Positions 6,789-15,559 of a DNA stretch of 64,000 bases are shown one piece after another. Made by a program: the position numbers and the translations under genes. Where the stretch lies: NCBI GenBank assembly GCA_019352875.1, contig JAAAFW010000015.1:430192-494191 (forward strand). Reading direction: 5' to 3'. How positions within the stretch are numbered: the first letter of the stretch is position 1; every line of letters begins with the position of its first letter. The notes under the pieces were generated by a model. The model was not told where the DNA came from, did not search any database, and was given only the letters and a program-made list of their open reading frames with translations. The DNA comes from Pedobacter cryoconitis (GTDB lineage Bacteria > Bacteroidota > Bacteroidia > Sphingobacteriales > Sphingobacteriaceae).

Positions 6789-7877
6789 ATGAATTCAGAA
6801 TCTCTTTTTTCCACATTTAACGACAACAATCTAAACTTGAAAAACAGGATCATAATGGCCCCTATGACCCGGTGCCGTGCGGGAAACGGTGGTATCCCCA
6901 TTCCTATGAACGTCGAATACTATAAGCAGCGGGCTTCTGCAGGGCTGATCATTAGTGAGGCCACAAATATATCCCCGCAAGCAATGGGCTTTGCCTTTAC
7001 ACCAGGCATTTATAATGAAGCCCAGATCGCCGGTTGGCAAAAAGTGACCGAGGCTGTTCATGATGCCGGAGGACTTATCTTCTGTCAACTTTGGCATGTT
7101 GGACGAATTTCGCATCCCTCAATGCAGCCAGGAGGCGCACGTCCTGTAGCACCATCGGCAGTGCAGCCAGAGAGTCAATGCTATACCGAGCATGGCTTCG
7201 AACAGTGTCTTACGCCACGGGCACTCGAACTTGATGAAATACCTGGCGTTGTTGAGCAATTTCGTATTGCAACCCATCATGTAAAGCAGGCAGGTTTTGA
7301 TGGAGTAGAAATTTTAGCTGGTGGCGGTTATCTAATCGATCAATTTCTGAGAGATAAAACTAATCATCGAACTGATGAATACGGTGGATCTATTCCAAAC
7401 CGTGTGCGATTTTTAAAAGAGGTGGTGGAGGCTGTCATTGGAGCCTGGAGTCCTGATCGTGTCGGAATTAAATTGTCTCCGATCTGCACAGTTAATGACA
7501 TTGAAGACAGCAATCCGGAAGCTTTATTTATTCATGTGGTAGAACAACTTAACCAGTTTAGCGTAGCGTATTTGCATGTCATGGAGGACATTGATCCAAA
7601 TATCGCAGGCGAAACTGAAAGTGCTTTCGATATGCAAAAATTACGTCAGCTATTTAAAGGGCCCTATATGGCCAATAGTCGTTATAATCTCACTCGTGCT
7701 TTAAAAGCAAGAATTGAAGATTCAGCAGACTTAATTGCTTTTGGAAGACCTTTTATCGCAAATCCAGATCTGGTGGAACGACTAAAGACAGGTGCCCCAC
7801 TCGCTGAACCGGACAGGGCTACTTTTTACGGAGGGCGCACAACACAAGGATATACAGATTACCCAAAACTGTATTAA
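6789..7877 (+). CDS. Old Yellow Enzyme-family flavin oxidoreductase (alkene reductase)
   Basis: A 362-residue FMN-binding TIM barrel. Visible are RIIMAPMTRCRA at the N-terminus, HVGRISHPSMQPGG, DQFLRDKTNHRTDEYGGS, and the FMN-phosphate region FGRPFIANPDLVERL. Family members reduce activated C=C bonds with NAD(P)H. Where typical OYEs have the substrate-binding pair in EIHxANGY or EIHxAHGY, this protein reads EILAGGGY, so the His and Asn/His are both replaced. The fold and FMN site look complete. Divergent from HxlR. Confidence 0.9.
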   Translation: MNSESLFSTFNDNNLNLKNRIIMAPMTRCRAGNGGIPIPMNVEYYKQRASAGLIISEATNISPQAMGFAFTPGIYNEAQIAGWQKVTEAVHDAGGLIFCQLWHVGRISHPSMQPGGARPVAPSAVQPESQCYTEHGFEQCLTPRALELDEIPGVVEQFRIATHHVKQAGFDGVEILAGGGYLIDQFLRDKTNHRTDEYGGSIPNRVRFLKEVVEAVIGAWSPDRVGIKLSPICTVNDIEDSNPEALFIHVVEQLNQFSVAYLHVMEDIDPNIAGETESAFDMQKLRQLFKGPYMANSRYNLTRALKARIEDSADLIAFGRPFIANPDLVERLKTGAPLAEPDRATFYGGRTTQGYTDYPKLY

Positions 7878-7968
7878 TAAGGGTAGTCGGTTACACTGGC
7901 TGCTCCTCCCCTTGTCATTAATACAGCGAAAGCCATAAATCAATCCTAACTCCTGCTTATACTTTCTG

Positions 7969-8883
7969 TCAGTTAAACGGGGCCCGGAATTCCAGCGGTG
8001 TTTGATTGGTTTTGGTTTTGAATAATTTGCTAAACGACTGCGAGTGCTCAAAACCGAGATAATAAGCAATCTCCGACACGGTTAGATTAGTGGTTGAAAG
8101 CTTTTCCTTGGCCTTCTCGATCAGTTTATCATGTATAAATTGCTGCGTGCTCTGCCCGGTATGAATTTTCAGTAAGGTACTTAAATAGTTGGCTGAGATA
8201 TTTAATTCATCAGCTACTAATTGTACTGTAGGAAGGCCTTCAACGACTATCCTCTCATCTGTAAAATAACTGTTCAGAAGCGATTCCAGTCTGTGCAAAA
8301 CCTGATGGCTGGTTATTTTACGGGTTAGGAATTGTCGATGATAAAAGCGGTCGGCGTGGATAAGCAGGTATTCCAGTTGATTGATTATCAGCGACTGGCT
8401 GAACTTATCCATATTAGACTGGTATTCCTTCTCTATATTCTGAAATATCTTTGCCATCACCGTTTCCTCCTTTTCAGATAGGAAGAGCGCTTCGTTGACC
8501 TTGTATTGAAAGAAATCATATTTTTTGATTTGTTCAGCCAAGGACGTGTTCCACAAAAAATCGGGATGCAACAGCAGCAACCAACCTGATTGGCTTACGT
8601 TAACATCAGGTTTAATCTCTACCTGTAACAGTTGCTGAGGCGCAAAGAATGACAGCACCCCGGAATTAAAATCAAAAGGTTGCTGACCATAATTAAACTT
8701 GGCATGAACATTCCGCTTCAGGGCCAGGATATAGAAATCCTGCATCCATTTAAGATCAGCGACACCCTCGGGATAGTTTACCTTACTGTAATCGATCACA
8801 CTGATTAGCGGATGCTCCGGTTCGGGCAAACCATAGTAGGAATGCAGGTCATGAAGTGAGCGGAAGCGGAATGTTTTGCCCAT
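7969..8883 (-). CDS. AraC family transcriptional regulator (module A)
   Basis: A 304-residue protein with an N-terminal sensor domain (FRFRSLHDLHSYYGLPEPEHPLIS) and a C-terminal double HTH (VADELNISANYLSTLLKIHTG, then EIAYYLGFEHSQSFSKLFK). It is a close paralogue of the regulator at 12030-12953: both share RFYxRQFxTRKITSH and KAKEKLSTTNL-like stretches. It is the last gene of the SDR-Atu4866-AraC operon, 3 bp after the preceding gene, and probably acts on the tandem repeats at 10056-10092. Confidence 0.92.
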   Translation of the reverse strand: MGKTFRFRSLHDLHSYYGLPEPEHPLISVIDYSKVNYPEGVADLKWMQDFYILALKRNVHAKFNYGQQPFDFNSGVLSFFAPQQLLQVEIKPDVNVSQSGWLLLLHPDFLWNTSLAEQIKKYDFFQYKVNEALFLSEKEETVMAKIFQNIEKEYQSNMDKFSQSLIINQLEYLLIHADRFYHRQFLTRKITSHQVLHRLESLLNSYFTDERIVVEGLPTVQLVADELNISANYLSTLLKIHTGQSTQQFIHDKLIEKAKEKLSTTNLTVSEIAYYLGFEHSQSFSKLFKTKTNQTPLEFRAPFN

Positions 8884-8886
8884 ACT

Positions 8887-9150
8887 CTAATATACCAAAT
8901 TTTCTTTATACAGAATCATCCCACCGTGGTACAAGATGCCATCGCGAAAATCGCCGTCTGCGGTAAATCCAGTATCATCTTTATAATCAATATGGTTACC
9001 CGTTACCCAATAACTACCCTGGTAGGCACTTTGTCGGCTACCGCGCGCTTCATCATACCGGCCACCGGATAACAGCACATGACGGACATAGCCATCTCTC
9101 GTTACCCACATACCGATGTATTCCTCTGTTTCCTCTATCGTTTTTTCCAT
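8887..9150 (-). CDS. Atu4866 domain protein
   Basis: An 87-residue protein with the family pattern IGMWVTRDGYVRHVLLSGGRYDEARG and TGNHIDYKDDTGFTADGDF. The Atu4866 family forms a small beta-barrel, has no established biochemical activity, and is often encoded beside SDR enzymes and AraC regulators. Its ATG shares one base with the stop of the upstream SDR gene, which indicates translational coupling. Confidence 0.88.
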   Translation of the reverse strand: MEKTIEETEEYIGMWVTRDGYVRHVLLSGGRYDEARGSRQSAYQGSYWVTGNHIDYKDDTGFTADGDFRDGILYHGGMILYKENLVY

Positions 9151-10007
9151 TATGCTTCAATTCCTGTTGATTCTGCAAGTTCTAAATTATCTGTCAATGC
9201 TTTTTCAATAATGCCAACCTTAGTCTTCACAAACTCTGATGCACCAACTCCCATAAAGAAATGCACAGGTGGGCGTTCTTGTTTGCTAAGTTCAATAAAG
9301 ACTGTGGCTGCTTTTTTTGGATCGTTAGGTTGGTTCCCATTGATCTGGTTTAAGTGCTGCGCTTCAACTTCCCTTGCATTGGCATAAGCCTCGATCGGGT
9401 TGGCGGGCACCATAGCTGAATCTTTTTCCAGGAAGTTCGTCCGGAAATAACCAGGATAAACCAACGTGGTATGAATACCGAATGGCGCCATTTCTACAGC
9501 CAACGCTTCGGTGTAACCAGCCATCGCAAACTTGGTAGAACAGTAAATTCCAAATCCTGGAAAATCTCCTACAAAACCACCGATTGAGGCAATATTAATG
9601 ATGTGCCCGGAGCGTTGTTCCCGTAGATAAGGGGCTACGTTTCTTATGACATTTAAAGGTCCGAATACGTTGACATCAAAATTCTTTTGTACTTCTTCTG
9701 CCGCTAATTCCTCAACAGCTCCGATCTGGCTGTAGCCTGCATTGTTTACCACAACATCAATGTGCCCGAACCAATCGATTACTTCCTTTATCGTCCTTTT
9801 AACGTCTTCGTTACTAGTTACATCCATAGTTAATGGAAGAAAGTTCTCCTGTTCTCCAACAAGATCGATCAGAGCCTGTCTTTTCCTTGAGGTTGCCGCT
9901 ACCTGATATCCCTCTGATAATAATCGCTGAATAAGATCCGCGCCTAATCCTTTGGATGCACCGGTCACGAACCATACTTTTTCTGTTTGCTGTGTTTTCT
10001 TTGTCAT
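9150..10007 (-). CDS. SDR family NAD(P)-dependent oxidoreductase (module A)
   Basis: A classical short-chain dehydrogenase of 285 residues from the ATG at 10007; the longer frame to 10085 would run over the promoter. The cofactor motif is VTGASKGLGADLI, NNAGY is present, and the catalytic YCSTK with upstream serine (NIASIGGF) is intact. First gene of the operon with the Atu4866 protein and an AraC regulator. Family members of this kind oxidise or reduce carbonyls. The substrate is not evident. Confidence 0.92.
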   Translation of the reverse strand: MTKKTQQTEKVWFVTGASKGLGADLIQRLLSEGYQVAATSRKRQALIDLVGEQENFLPLTMDVTSNEDVKRTIKEVIDWFGHIDVVVNNAGYSQIGAVEELAAEEVQKNFDVNVFGPLNVIRNVAPYLREQRSGHIINIASIGGFVGDFPGFGIYCSTKFAMAGYTEALAVEMAPFGIHTTLVYPGYFRTNFLEKDSAMVPANPIEAYANAREVEAQHLNQINGNQPNDPKKAATVFIELSKQERPPVHFFMGVGASEFVKTKVGIIEKALTDNLELAESTGIEA

Positions 10008-10027
10008 TATTATGATATTTAATAATA

Positions 10028-10092
10028 CAAAGTTGGATATTACCAGTCGGCAGAATGTAGCCAGTTCTTGGATTATTGTAGCCAATTCTCAG
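10028..10092 (-). promoter_or_regulatory. Module A promoter with 21-bp-period direct repeats
   Basis: TGTAGCCAGTTCT (10056-10068) and TGTAGCCAATTCT (10077-10089) match at 12 of 13 bases with a 21-bp period, about two helical turns. A CAACTTTG element on the minus strand (10028-10035), one base off the Bacteroidetes TAnnTTTG -7 consensus, lies 20 bp closer to the SDR start at 10007. This is the layout of an AraC-type activator site. The core TAGCCA recurs in module C (14839-14872). Confidence 0.6.
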
Positions 10093-10157
10093 CTGGTTCT
10101 TAATGCTGAACATCGAGATGGCCCTACCACCTGTTAAATGTTTGCAGATACTTCGAA

Positions 10158-10227
10158 TTTGGGCTTTTCAGCAAATAAGTTTGGGCCTCTGGGAAAACCT
10201 TACGCAGATAGAGTTGAACTAATTTTA
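10158..10227 (+). promoter_or_regulatory. Module D promoter with 22-bp-period direct repeats
   Basis: TTTGGGCTTTTC (10158-10169) and TTTGGGCCTCTG (10180-10191) repeat with a 22-bp period upstream of the SDR at 10247. TAATTTTA at 10220-10227 is close to the TAnnTTTG -7 consensus. The pattern fits a tandem AraC site, presumably for the AraC protein encoded in this operon at 11077. The match between repeats is weaker than in the other three modules. Confidence 0.45.
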
Positions 10228-10246
10228 GATTATAAAATTTATCAAA

Positions 10247-11056
10247 ATGAAAACAATATTAATAACAGGTGCCTCGGCTGGAATTGGCAAAGCAACAGCA
10301 ATCTATCTTGCCCAAAATGGCTACAATGTTTATGGCGCAGCTCGCAGAACAGACAAAATGGAAGATCTTAAAACTTATGGAATAAAAGTGATCTCGCTCG
10401 ATGTAACCAAGAACGAAAGCATTGTTGCCTGCGTAAATCAAATTATTACAGATGCAGGAAGCATTGACATTTTAATAAACAATGCTGGATTTGGTTCTTA
10501 TGGTGCAATCGAAGATGTTTCTATGGAAGACGCACGCTATCAGCTTGAAGTGAATGTCTTCGGTGCAATGCGATTAGCACAATTAGTATTGCCAAAAATG
10601 CGCGAAAATAAATTCGGTAAAATTGTAAATATTTCTTCAGTTGGTGGAAAGATCTCCATGGCTTTTGGTGGCTGGTATCACGCAAGCAAATTTGCGATTG
10701 AGGCTTTGAGCGACGCCATGCGCAACGAAGTGAAGCCATTTGGGATTGATGTCATTGTAATCGAACCAGGTGGAATAAAATCGGAATGGGGCGGAATCGC
10801 GATGGATAGTGCAGTGCGGGTTTCGGGGAGATCGGCTTATAAGGATATGGTTGCAAACTCTGAAAAAGCATTCAGAAGTATGGAAGACAAAGTTCCCGGA
10901 CCTATTTTGATTGCAAAATTGATTAAAAAAAGTATTGAAGCTAAAAGCCCAAAGACAAGATATGTCGGTGGATATATGGCAAAACCGATGCTATTTCTGC
11001 GCAAAATAGTTTCAGATAAAATAATGGATAAGATCATCATGAGTCAGGTTAAGTGA
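10247..11056 (+). CDS. SDR family NAD(P)-dependent oxidoreductase (module D)
   Basis: A classical SDR of 269 residues. LITGASAGIGKATAI is the dinucleotide-binding motif, NNAGFGSYGAIE follows, and the catalytic site is SSVGGK plus YHASK. Sequence style is that of the DltE/17-beta-HSD-like group that ends with a C-terminal basic helix. It is divergent from module A and followed 20 bp later by its AraC partner. Codon usage is somewhat more AT-rich than in module A. Confidence 0.92.
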   Translation: MKTILITGASAGIGKATAIYLAQNGYNVYGAARRTDKMEDLKTYGIKVISLDVTKNESIVACVNQIITDAGSIDILINNAGFGSYGAIEDVSMEDARYQLEVNVFGAMRLAQLVLPKMRENKFGKIVNISSVGGKISMAFGGWYHASKFAIEALSDAMRNEVKPFGIDVIVIEPGGIKSEWGGIAMDSAVRVSGRSAYKDMVANSEKAFRSMEDKVPGPILIAKLIKKSIEAKSPKTRYVGGYMAKPMLFLRKIVSDKIMDKIIMSQVK

Positions 11057-11076
11057 AGGAATGTTAATTTTGTTTT

Positions 11077-11871
11077 ATGAGAGAGGTGTCACCACAGCAC
11101 AACATTTTGTATTCCTGTGCCGGCGAAGTAAAAGCCGGACATGACCATTTTGTGCACGAACATTCGCTTAGCTTCGTTATATCGGGTATTGCAGAATATT
11201 ATACGGACAATGGTATGGTAAGCTATCCCAGTGGTTCATTGTGTTTGTTTAGAAGAAATCAATTATTAAGAATTTTGAAAAAACCTTTAGACGGAAAACC
11301 TTTTACAGCAATTACAATCTTTCTAGACCAGGAAACCCTGAAAAAACATAGTCTAAAGTTCCATATCAAATCAGACGGAATTTACACCGGCGAACCTAAT
11401 GTACTTCTTGACAACGATGCGTTTATGAAAGGCTATTTTGCTTCATTAATGCCGTATTTTGAACAATCTGGAAAGCTGACTCCAATATTGGAGCAGGCAA
11501 AAACTACGGAAGCGATTGAACTCCTGCTTCGTAATCCCGCACTCAAAAGTTTTTTATTCGATTTTAGTAAGCCACATAAAATAGATCTGGAAGCGTATAT
11601 GAACAGCCATTTTTCATACAACGTTCCAGTCGCCCAGTTCGCGAAACTGACTGGCAGAAGTCTTTCCTCCTTCAAACGTGACTTTGAAGGCATCTTTCAT
11701 ACCTCACCCGAAAAATGGATGCAAAAACGCAGACTTGAAATGGCATATTTCCTCATTTCGCAAAAAAGAATAAAACCCTCAGATGTTTATCTGGAAGTTG
11801 GCTTTCAAAATCTTTCTCATTTCTCCAGGGTTTTCAAAAAAGAATTTAAAATAAATGCTTCGGCATTATAA
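11077..11871 (+). CDS. AraC family transcriptional regulator (module D)
   Basis: A 264-residue regulator with an N-terminal cupin-like sensor (FVHEHSLSFVISGIAEYY, then PSGSLCLFRRNQLL) and C-terminal HTHs (FAKLTGRSLSSFKRDFEGIF, then DVYLEVGFQNLSHFSRVFKKEF). It is a clear paralogue of the regulator at 22104: both have LTGRSLSxFxRDF and VYLEVGFxxLSHFSxxFKK. Probably co-transcribed with the SDR 20 bp upstream and acting on its promoter. Confidence 0.92.
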   Translation: MREVSPQHNILYSCAGEVKAGHDHFVHEHSLSFVISGIAEYYTDNGMVSYPSGSLCLFRRNQLLRILKKPLDGKPFTAITIFLDQETLKKHSLKFHIKSDGIYTGEPNVLLDNDAFMKGYFASLMPYFEQSGKLTPILEQAKTTEAIELLLRNPALKSFLFDFSKPHKIDLEAYMNSHFSYNVPVAQFAKLTGRSLSSFKRDFEGIFHTSPEKWMQKRRLEMAYFLISQKRIKPSDVYLEVGFQNLSHFSRVFKKEFKINASAL

Positions 11872-12029
11872 GACAATGCAAATACCGTGACTTGGAACTT
11901 CACTCTCCAGTCTGATGACGAAATGGTAAAAAACTGTGTAATACATCAGGGAAAACTATTTGACTATTTGATTTATCTTGATGTTTTCTAGTTTTATCAT
12001 CATATTTATGCTATACACTAAGAAGCTAC

Positions 12030-12953
12030 TTAATTGAAGGAATGCCGAAACTCCTTTGGAGAAAGCTTGGTCTTGGTTTTAAAAAGTTTGCTGAACGATT
12101 GCAGGTGTTCAAACCCTAATTCATATGCAATCTCACTAATTGAAAGATTTGTGGTCGAGAGTTTTTCTTTAGCCAGTTCAATTAACTTATTATGCAGGTG
12201 CTGCTGGGTGTTCTGACCTGTCAGAGACTTCAACAGGCCGCTCAGGTAACCAGGTGAAATATTTAACGTTTCGGCAATATTAGTCACGCTGGGCAGGCCC
12301 TGTTTGGCGAGGGCACCACTACCAAAATAGTTAGCGAGATAATCTTCCAGGCGCGTCAGCAACTCATGGCTGGTTATCTTCCGGGTGATGAATTGGCGCT
12401 GGTAAAACCTCTCCGAATAGGTTAGCATAAGCTCTAGCAGCGAGATCATTACATTTTGGCTGAACCGATCTATGTTGGCATGGTATTCCTCTTCTATATT
12501 ATTTGCAATGCCTTCGAGCATAACTTCTTCTTTGTCGGAAAGATAGAGTGCTTCGAAGACAGAATAGTTGAAGAAGTCATATTGCTTGATGGTTTTTGCC
12601 AGCGGTGTGTTCCATAAAAAATCCGGATGAACCAACATCATCCAGCCTTCGGGCCGATTGTGTGTAACGCCCTTTTCTAGTTCAACACCAAATACCTGTC
12701 CCGGTGACATAAAAAACAAAACACCTTCGTCAAAATCGCTGGCCTGCTGCCCATATTTAAATTTCGCATGATGTACCTTCTTTAGGGAAATGGAATAAAA
12801 GTCATAGATCAGACTGAACGATCCGTTGGCCAGGGGCCGCGCTATATCAGCCATCCGGACCAGACTGATTAGTGGGTGGGCCGGATTGGGCAGGCCTGCT
12901 GCCCGATGGTATTCGGTGATCGTGCTGAAACGAAAAAGCTTTTGGCTATTCAT
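12030..12953 (-). CDS. AraC family transcriptional regulator (module C)
   Basis: A 307-residue protein from the ATG at 12953; a longer frame to 13010 would overlap the upstream gene. The N-terminus LFRFSTITEYHRAAGLPNPAHPLIS and the C-terminal AETLNISPGYLSGLLKSLTG plus EIAYELGFEHLQSFSKLFK make it a paralogue of the module A regulator. Last gene of a minus-strand operon behind two NAD(P)-binding oxidoreductase genes, 10 bp after the NmrA-type gene. Confidence 0.92.
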   Translation of the reverse strand: MNSQKLFRFSTITEYHRAAGLPNPAHPLISLVRMADIARPLANGSFSLIYDFYSISLKKVHHAKFKYGQQASDFDEGVLFFMSPGQVFGVELEKGVTHNRPEGWMMLVHPDFLWNTPLAKTIKQYDFFNYSVFEALYLSDKEEVMLEGIANNIEEEYHANIDRFSQNVMISLLELMLTYSERFYQRQFITRKITSHELLTRLEDYLANYFGSGALAKQGLPSVTNIAETLNISPGYLSGLLKSLTGQNTQQHLHNKLIELAKEKLSTTNLSISEIAYELGFEHLQSFSKLFKTKTKLSPKEFRHSFN

Positions 12954-12963
12954 CGAGATAAAT

Positions 12964-13893
12964 TTAATTGCTTTTATAATAGGATTCAGCAAATTCTTTC
13001 GCGAAATCAACTAGTTTAACCTTGCCCATTTTAGGTTGGTACCTGTGAAAGTTTTCCAGGGTTTTACCGCTATGCATGACGGCTTGCATTTCCACTAAGG
13101 TCTCTGCCAGTTTCTCCGGTACTTTGGCCATCTTTAAGCCCTTCAGCATTTCCTTGTCCGAAAGCAGCACCCATTTTAACCAGGGTTTACCTACGGCGGC
13201 GCCAATCACTTTCGCCGCGTCATTACAGGTCATTTCTTCACTGCCCACATAACGGATGGTTGTGTTTTCAGGATGCAGCAGCAACTCCTCTGCCACCGCA
13301 TCAGCAATATCTTTTGGCGACACAAAAACAATACGGTCATCACCTCCATAATTTCCCATCAGCAGACCAGTCTTACCAGTTAGCAAAGCCCACAAACCGG
13401 AATAGCGCAATGTCAGGAATTTACCCATGAATCCTTTTCCTTTAATCAGGTCCATTGATTGGTAGAAATTAGTGTAAAATGAACCGGGGCGCATAATCGT
13501 TACAGAAGTATTCAGGCAGTCAAAAATATCCTCAATATTTTCGCCGCGCACCAGGTTGGCAGCCCATCCGCTCAAGAGCACTACTCGTTTGATATCTGCC
13601 TCCTTTAAGGCCTCCGCATAATTCTGCGCGATCCGGCGTAAATAATTACCCAGATCGGGCTCGGTAAAACTCAAAGGGATCATAGTGTAGACCGCATCTG
13701 CACCTTTAAAAGTGTTCGTAAGAAAAGCGGTGTCTGAGATGGAACCAATGGCAGGGATCGCACCTATTTCTTTGATGACCGCTTGTTTTTTGACATCACT
13801 GCTTACCACGGTTACTATATGTCCCTGCGCAACTAATATTTCTGTCAGCAGTTTGCTGATATTTCCTAAGGAACCGGTTACAATAATTTTCAT
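12964..13893 (-). CDS. NmrA-like NAD(P)-binding protein
   Basis: A 309-residue atypical SDR. The N-terminal MKIIVTGSLGNISKLLTEIL is a Rossmann start whose glycine pattern (GSLGNIS) resembles NmrA/QOR2-type proteins rather than classical SDRs. AVYTMIPL and VLLSGWAANL follow, and no YxxxK is evident at the usual site. Relatives bind NAD(P) as sensors or reduce quinones. It sits between an epimerase-type SDR (4 bp upstream) and an AraC gene, in one operon. Confidence 0.85.
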   Translation of the reverse strand: MKIIVTGSLGNISKLLTEILVAQGHIVTVVSSDVKKQAVIKEIGAIPAIGSISDTAFLTNTFKGADAVYTMIPLSFTEPDLGNYLRRIAQNYAEALKEADIKRVVLLSGWAANLVRGENIEDIFDCLNTSVTIMRPGSFYTNFYQSMDLIKGKGFMGKFLTLRYSGLWALLTGKTGLLMGNYGGDDRIVFVSPKDIADAVAEELLLHPENTTIRYVGSEEMTCNDAAKVIGAAVGKPWLKWVLLSDKEMLKGLKMAKVPEKLAETLVEMQAVMHSGKTLENFHRYQPKMGKVKLVDFAKEFAESYYKSN

Positions 13894-13897
13894 AGCT

Positions 13898-14791
13898 TTA
13901 TTTGGTATAAATTCCGTTCTCGATATCAGTAAGCAGTGTCGGGTGTATTAGCCGCCAGTCTAATCGTTCCTGAGTTAATTTACTCGATGCAGGACAGTCG
14001 ACAGCTGCCATATGTGCAAACCAGCCAAAATGTTCTGATGCCGTTTCAGCCGAAATAGAAGCTACCGGGATATTCAATTGTCTGCCTATAGCTTCAGCTA
14101 TAGATTTTACTGTGATTGCTTCTTCGGCGGAACCGTGATAACGGACACCAGCTGCCGCATGCTCTAAAGCTAACCGGAATAACCGGGCGGCATCCAACCT
14201 ATGCACAGCGTTCCATCGGTTGAGCCCTTCTCCTATATAGGCAGAAAAGCCTTTTTCACGAGCGATATTAAACAGTATAGGTATAAATCCATGCTTATCG
14301 TCATCCCCATGCACCGAGGGGGATAAACGAATTGCCGCTGCACGAACACCTAATGCCACAACGGCATCTGCTGCTTGCTCTGATGCCCGTGGCCAGGCTG
14401 GGTTAAATGGCGGGATAATCTCTTCTGTGGCTAGTCTTCCCGGACTGACCATCGCAGCAGTACCAGAGGTGACGATCAAAGGACGGTCAGAACCAGCTAA
14501 TACTTCGCCAATGGTTTGAATAGCAAGTTTATCGACTTCACATACTTCACTGAATCGGGTAAAATCATGCATAAATCCGGCATGGATTACGCCCTCTGAC
14601 TGAGCTGCTCCGCTCCGCAGGCTTTCCAGATCTTCGAGATCGCCACGGTGGACTTCTGCTCCCATTTCGACCAGCTTTTGGGCTGAGACCTCCGAACGGG
14701 CCAGCCCTAAGACCTGGTGTCCGGCGTTAACTAATTCCTGCACGATGGCAGTTCCGATGAAGCCAGTGGCCCCTGTTACAAATACGCGCAT
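13898..14791 (-). CDS. Extended SDR / NAD-dependent epimerase-type protein (module C)
   Basis: A 297-residue protein from the ATG at 14791. The open frame continues to 15079, but that extension crosses the promoter and a divergent gene, so it is rejected. MRVFVTGATGFIGTAIVQELVNAG is the extended-SDR cofactor motif; HRGDLEDLESL and VTSGTAAM follow, as in SDRs annotated as NAD(P)-dependent or 3-beta-HSD-like. First gene of the operon with the NmrA-like and AraC genes. Confidence 0.88.
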   Translation of the reverse strand: MRVFVTGATGFIGTAIVQELVNAGHQVLGLARSEVSAQKLVEMGAEVHRGDLEDLESLRSGAAQSEGVIHAGFMHDFTRFSEVCEVDKLAIQTIGEVLAGSDRPLIVTSGTAAMVSPGRLATEEIIPPFNPAWPRASEQAADAVVALGVRAAAIRLSPSVHGDDDKHGFIPILFNIAREKGFSAYIGEGLNRWNAVHRLDAARLFRLALEHAAAGVRYHGSAEEAITVKSIAEAIGRQLNIPVASISAETASEHFGWFAHMAAVDCPASSKLTQERLDWRLIHPTLLTDIENGIYTK

Positions 14792-14812
14792 AGTTGATTG
14801 TTTTTGTTGATA

Positions 14813-14872
14813 CAAAGAAACGTCGCACTGTACATAAAGACTTATCCAAATCTGCGTTTGATTTAGCCAAAA
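14813..14872 (-). promoter_or_regulatory. Module C promoter with 21-bp-period direct repeats
   Basis: GACTTATCCAAA (14839-14850) and GATTTAGCCAAA (14860-14871) match at 10 of 12 bases with a 21-bp period. TTTCTTTG on the minus strand (14813-14820) lies at the -7 position relative to the gene at 14791. The spacing between repeat and -7 element (~19 bp) is almost that of module A, whose repeats share the TAGCCA core. The two modules also encode paralogous AraC proteins. Confidence 0.6.
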
Positions 14873-14957
14873 CCGGAAACCTGTGTCAATTAACCTTCTG
14901 TGCTGATAATAGTTTTGTATCTTGAAATAAAAACTCAAAACAAGAAATACTATTAAA

Positions 14958-15521
14958 ATGAGAAAGTTGGTTTTATTTGCGCATATCTCCCTCGATGGTT
15001 TCGCCGGTGATGTAAATGGTGATCTTGGATTTTTGTCGTATGATGGTGAGCTGCAGCAATTCGCAGATGAAGTGGTCAAAACGGTGGGAATTCCGGTTTA
15101 CGGCAAAAACACATACCATTTAATGGAAGGTTACTGGCCCGGAGTATTAAACGATCCAAATGCAGATGGGCATTCATTGGAACATGCGAAATGGGTATAG
15201 GAAATTCCCAAAATAGTATTCTCAACGACACTAACCAGTGCAGATTGGAATAATACCACGTTGATTAAAGATAACATTGTGGAAGAGGTGAACAAGCTAA
15301 AAAAGCAACCGGGCAAAGATCTGGTGATATTCGGGAGCCCCGGACTCGCTAAAAACCTGATGCATCTCGGGCTGATAGACGAATTCAGACTGACTTTACA
15401 TCCCATAATATTAGGAGAAGGGATCAGTCTGTTCGACAGCAATACACAAATGCGCAATTTGAAATTACTGGAATCGACAACGCTTAGTTCGGGTGTCGTC
15501 ACATTGCATTACACAATGTGA
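14958..15521 (+). pseudogene. Dihydrofolate reductase/RibD-C family gene interrupted by an amber codon
   Basis: The first 80 codons (RKLVLFAHISLDGFAGD, then YGKNTYHLMEGYWPG) end at TAG 15198-15200. The same frame continues at once with EIPKIVFSTTLTSADWNN and goes on to DLVIFGSPGLAKNLMHLGLIDEF and LHPIILGEG, the rest of the DHFR-like domain. The only visible defect is this single in-frame TAG, which follows HAKWV. Either the gene is a recent nonsense pseudogene or the base is a sequencing error. An intact relative lies at 42551. Confidence 0.85.
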
Positions 15522-15559
15522 TGAAGGGCCACTTGTTGGGTAAATCTGAATAGCAGTTC

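Noticed and set aside
10138..10371. 77-codon plus-strand frame before SDR module D
   Set aside because: It overlaps the promoter repeats and the SDR in another frame, and its product is low-complexity nonsense.
14792..15079. N-terminal extension of the epimerase-type SDR
   Set aside because: It would cross the tandem-repeat promoter and the divergent DHFR-type gene; the ATG at 14791 starts exactly at the Rossmann motif.
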